The position numbers were made by a program, and so were the translations under genes. DNA of 7,041 bases from an uncultured Anaerolineae bacterium (GTDB taxonomy: Bacteria > Chloroflexota > Anaerolineae > Anaerolineales > UBA4823): assembly GCA_937129505.1 (NCBI GenBank), contig CAKZNJ010000253.1:1-7041 (forward strand), given 5' to 3'. The notes beneath the pieces are model-generated. The model saw nothing but the letters and a program-made list of their open reading frames with translations, was not told the DNA's origin and searched no databases. This document shows positions 5,369 through 7,041 of this stretch, piece after piece. Every line of letters starts with the position of its first letter. Positions within the stretch are counted from its first letter, which is position 1.

Positions 5369-6148
5369 TTAGGCGGACTCACTTTCGCCGCCGGGCTGGC
5401 TCTTCCAAACCTGATAAATCGCCAAATTGCCTCCGCGCCCGTCGCTGGAGAAGGATTCGACAACCGCGAAACCGCTCTGCTGCGCAAGCTGGGCAAGCTC
5501 TTCTTCGCTGAAGTGGTGCACATAGCGCAAGCCTCGCCCCCCCTGGCGCCAGTCAAGCAGGGTGTCGCCGGCTTCTAGGGCTGTCTCTGACAGACCGACC
5601 TCATCCCACGGCTGGATGCGCTGGCGAAAGCGAGGGCTATTCAAGAACTGCCAATTGGAGAGGTAGAGCGCCGCCGCGGCGTCCGCCGCCAAGAGCTGGC
5701 GCAGGGTTTTAAGCACTTGCAACCTCAGCTCAAACGAGGGCAGATGATGCAAAACGGCAAACGCTACAACGGCGTTAAAAGGTGCGCCTGAGAGCGAACG
5801 ATGCCAGTCTGGTTGGGTGATCTCGACCGCTTGAAAAGACACACTGGCTTGGCGTTGCCCCCCTTCTTCTGCCCAACGTTGAGCGGCAATTTGGAGCAGG
5901 GAACGGCTGAAATCTAAGCCCACATACCTGCCGTGAAAGCCAGCCTGCAGGAGGGCGGCAAGCAGTTCGCCGTTGCCGCAGCCGAAATCGAGCAGGGAAG
6001 CACAGTTGACCAAGCGGGGCAGCAGTTTGCGCACGCCAGGTTGCAGGCGCAGACGGGTTTGAGAAAAAGGCTGGGCGAAACTTTCGTAGAACTGGCGGTT
6101 CAGGGAGAGCAGTTGGCGAACGACAGCAGGGTCCACCTCGTCCTTCAC
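5369..6148 (-). CDS. class I SAM-dependent methyltransferase, Trm9/ALKBH8-like
   Basis: The 259-residue protein has a Rossmann methyltransferase core. Motif I is LLDFGCGNGELL (residues 52-63). The acidic end of strand 2 is GLDFSRSLL (77-85, Asp79). FAVLHHLPS (130-138) marks motif IV and its loop. The N-terminal FYESFAQPFSQTRLRLQPGV (20-39) and the C-terminal RYVHHFSEEEL (208-218) with SDGRGGNLAIYQVW (235-248) resemble Trm9/ALKBH8, which methylate carboxymethyl groups on wobble uridines of tRNA. The substrate here is inferred and could differ. The start is GTG, overlapping the TGA of the membrane-protein gene in a GTGA. No Shine-Dalgarno is visible, so translation likely relies on that overlap. 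The gene is followed by the DUF166 gene in the same operon. Confidence 0.85.
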   Translation of the reverse strand: MKDEVDPAVVRQLLSLNRQFYESFAQPFSQTRLRLQPGVRKLLPRLVNCASLLDFGCGNGELLAALLQAGFHGRYVGLDFSRSLLQIAAQRWAEEGGQRQASVSFQAVEITQPDWHRSLSGAPFNAVVAFAVLHHLPSFELRLQVLKTLRQLLAADAAAALYLSNWQFLNSPRFRQRIQPWDEVGLSETALEAGDTLLDWRQGGRGLRYVHHFSEEELAQLAQQSGFAVVESFSSDGRGGNLAIYQVWKSQPGGESESA

Positions 6149-6588
6149 TTCGTGGCGATGTTGGCAGCCAGGCGGGCGTGAATCAGGTCAAAGAAGAACA
6201 AAAAGCTGCCCTGCAGGATAATTCCCAACCCCATCCCATCCCAAAGGGGGGAAGTCCGGCCCAGATAAATCATCACCAGCCGCCCGCCGATGATGTAAAA
6301 GGCGTCCAAGATGGTGTTGATCCACAGCGTTCGCACCAGCTTGGCTCGTTCCGTTTCCGCCTGAGCTTGCCTTTCAGCCCGGTTGAGAGCGGTATACCGG
6401 CGCTCCAGATTGCGCTTTCCGAAGAAGGCGATGGCGAGGTTGACCACTGCCCAAGCCATAAACTGAATGGACATGCCGTACCAGTACTCGTGGCGGTATA
6501 GGAGGAAGGCAAGTCCCAAAACGATCGACATGCCCGCCCAAATGACCAAGCGGCGCAGAATTACCCGTTGAAACTTCCAAATGTCCAT
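6145..6588 (-). CDS. small four-helix integral membrane protein, possibly DUF6992 family
   Basis: The 147-residue product has four predicted membrane helices at about residues 13-31, 38-56, 87-107 and 117-136. A charged cytoplasmic linker of about 30 residues, rich in Arg, Glu and Gln, lies in the middle (58-86). The AWAVVNLAIAFFGKRN and WDGMGLGIILQGSFLFFFD segments recall small membrane proteins grouped as DUF6992, but I cannot confirm the family. No catalytic motif is seen and the role is unknown. The ATG is supported by GGAAGGAGAG about 11 nt upstream. It is the first gene of the operon, and its TGA overlaps the methyltransferase GTG by four bases. A weak -10-like TACAAT lies at 6715-6720 without a well-placed -35. 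Confidence 0.75.
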   Translation of the reverse strand: MDIWKFQRVILRRLVIWAGMSIVLGLAFLLYRHEYWYGMSIQFMAWAVVNLAIAFFGKRNLERRYTALNRAERQAQAETERAKLVRTLWINTILDAFYIIGGRLVMIYLGRTSPLWDGMGLGIILQGSFLFFFDLIHARLAANIATK

Positions 6589-6750
6589 CCAGCTTTTCTC
6601 TCCTTCCGCAGAATAAGCTCACCCCCAGGTCGCCACCCGCCCAGCCGCCGACACTGCCGGACAGAATCGGCAGGACAAGAAGGGATACGGCGGTGTACTT
6701 CTTTCATCGCTTGAATTGTAATCGAAAAATCGGGGCACAACGGCCGTCGC

Positions 6751-6780
6751 GCCCGCCCTGCAGGGCGGGCAAACCCGCCC
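6751..6780 (-). terminator. three-arm GC hairpin array, probable terminator of the PhnD-like gene
   Basis: A perfect 20-bp palindrome (6751-6770, GCCCGCCCTG and its complement) is followed after CAAA by a third arm CCCGCCC (6774-6780). The middle arm GGGCGGG can pair with either side arm, giving two mutually exclusive hairpins. It lies about 35 nt beyond the stop of the minus-strand PhnD-like gene. There is no good U-tract on that strand, while the plus strand reads CCCGCCCGAATTTTC. Termination is plausible but unproven; it may instead be a dispersed GC-rich repeat. Confidence 0.45.
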
Positions 6781-6813
6781 GAATTTTCTCCATCGGCAAA
6801 GGGAAAGCTCTGC

Positions 6814-7041
6814 CTAGCGGCCGAGGTCTTCGAGGGTGAAATCCGCTGCTTGGAGGGCAAGACGCACGAGGTCATATTCGGCGGCGCTGGCGGGTTGCAA
6901 GCCGCTCCACGCATAGGCTTCAAAGGCTTGGGCGAAGGCGGCGGGGTCGTTCTGAGCGAAGGCGAACAAGGCATCCAGAATCTGCTCTCTTAGGGCAGGG
7001 GGAAACTGTGGACCGAAGGAAACGGTGTCGTTGGGAAGTTT
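6814..7041 (-). CDS. PhnD-like phosphate/phosphonate ABC transporter substrate-binding protein (C-terminal part)
   Basis: Only the last 75 residues and the TAG stop (6814-6816) are inside the window; the gene runs off the right edge. The frame reads LPNDTVSFGPQFPPALREQIL, then ALFAFAQ, then FEAYAWSGLQPASAAEYDLVR, ending in a Leu-rich FTLEDLGR. This matches the C-terminal lobe of periplasmic-type binding proteins that deliver phosphate, phosphite or phosphonate to an ABC importer, in particular the IPND...FGP...F pattern before the last helices. The ligand cannot be told from this part. The permease and ATPase genes, if present, lie outside. An overlapping minus-strand frame across 6561-6974 is out of frame and spurious. 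Confidence 0.65.
   Translation of the reverse strand, partial: KLPNDTVSFGPQFPPALREQILDALFAFAQNDPAAFAQAFEAYAWSGLQPASAAEYDLVRLALQAADFTLEDLGR

Noticed and set aside
6561..6974. 137-codon minus-strand frame across the intergenic region
   Set aside because: The product is low-complexity Pro/Ser/Arg sequence, runs through the GC palindrome, and is out of frame with the PhnD-like C-terminus that occupies the same bases.

Overview
The window looks like a chromosomal segment of a Chloroflexota bacterium, probably from the Anaerolineae. This is inferred from the gene content (an ECF sigma factor with a DUF5667 membrane partner, a DUF1385 protein, and a DUF166 protein beside a Trm9-like methyltransferase) and from protein style; no rRNA or single-copy marker is present to prove it. 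No tRNA, rRNA, CRISPR array or recognisable transposase was found.

The left third (about 1-2170) reads on the minus strand and appears to be decaying. A gene for a small 2Fe-2S ferredoxin-like protein keeps its ribosome binding site, promoter and a Rex/CRP-like operator. Its reading frame departs from the family just before the cysteine cluster, at about position 165. To its right, an ECF sigma factor gene (1584-2171) and an overlapping DUF5667 membrane protein gene (647-1600) each carry one in-frame TAA, with an otherwise intact frame on both sides. A long hairpin at 536-582 probably terminates this operon.

The centre (about 2370-4577) holds intact genes. A DUF1385 (YqhQ-like) membrane protein has a clear sigma70-type promoter. 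It faces a convergent YjbQ/UPF0047 gene with a strong ribosome binding site and an extended -10 promoter. A mobA gene for molybdenum cofactor guanylylation follows; it lacks a Shine-Dalgarno site and may be leaderless.

The right part (4574-6588) is a three-gene minus-strand operon: a four-helix membrane protein, a Trm9-like SAM methyltransferase (4-nt stop/start overlap) and a DUF166 protein. The 30-nt gap before the DUF166 gene folds into a hairpin that hides its Shine-Dalgarno site, which suggests translational coupling. The last gene converges on mobA and the two stop codons share a CTAA. The right edge (6814-7041) holds the C-terminal 75 residues of a PhnD-like phosphate/phosphonate substrate-binding protein, followed downstream by a GC-rich array of three complementary arms.

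The most interesting items are the paired nonsense codons in the sigma/DUF5667 operon, the operator filling the promoter spacer of the truncated ferredoxin-like gene, the Shine-Dalgarno-masking hairpin, and the leaderless mobA candidate. No clearly new multi-gene defence or mobile system is visible.
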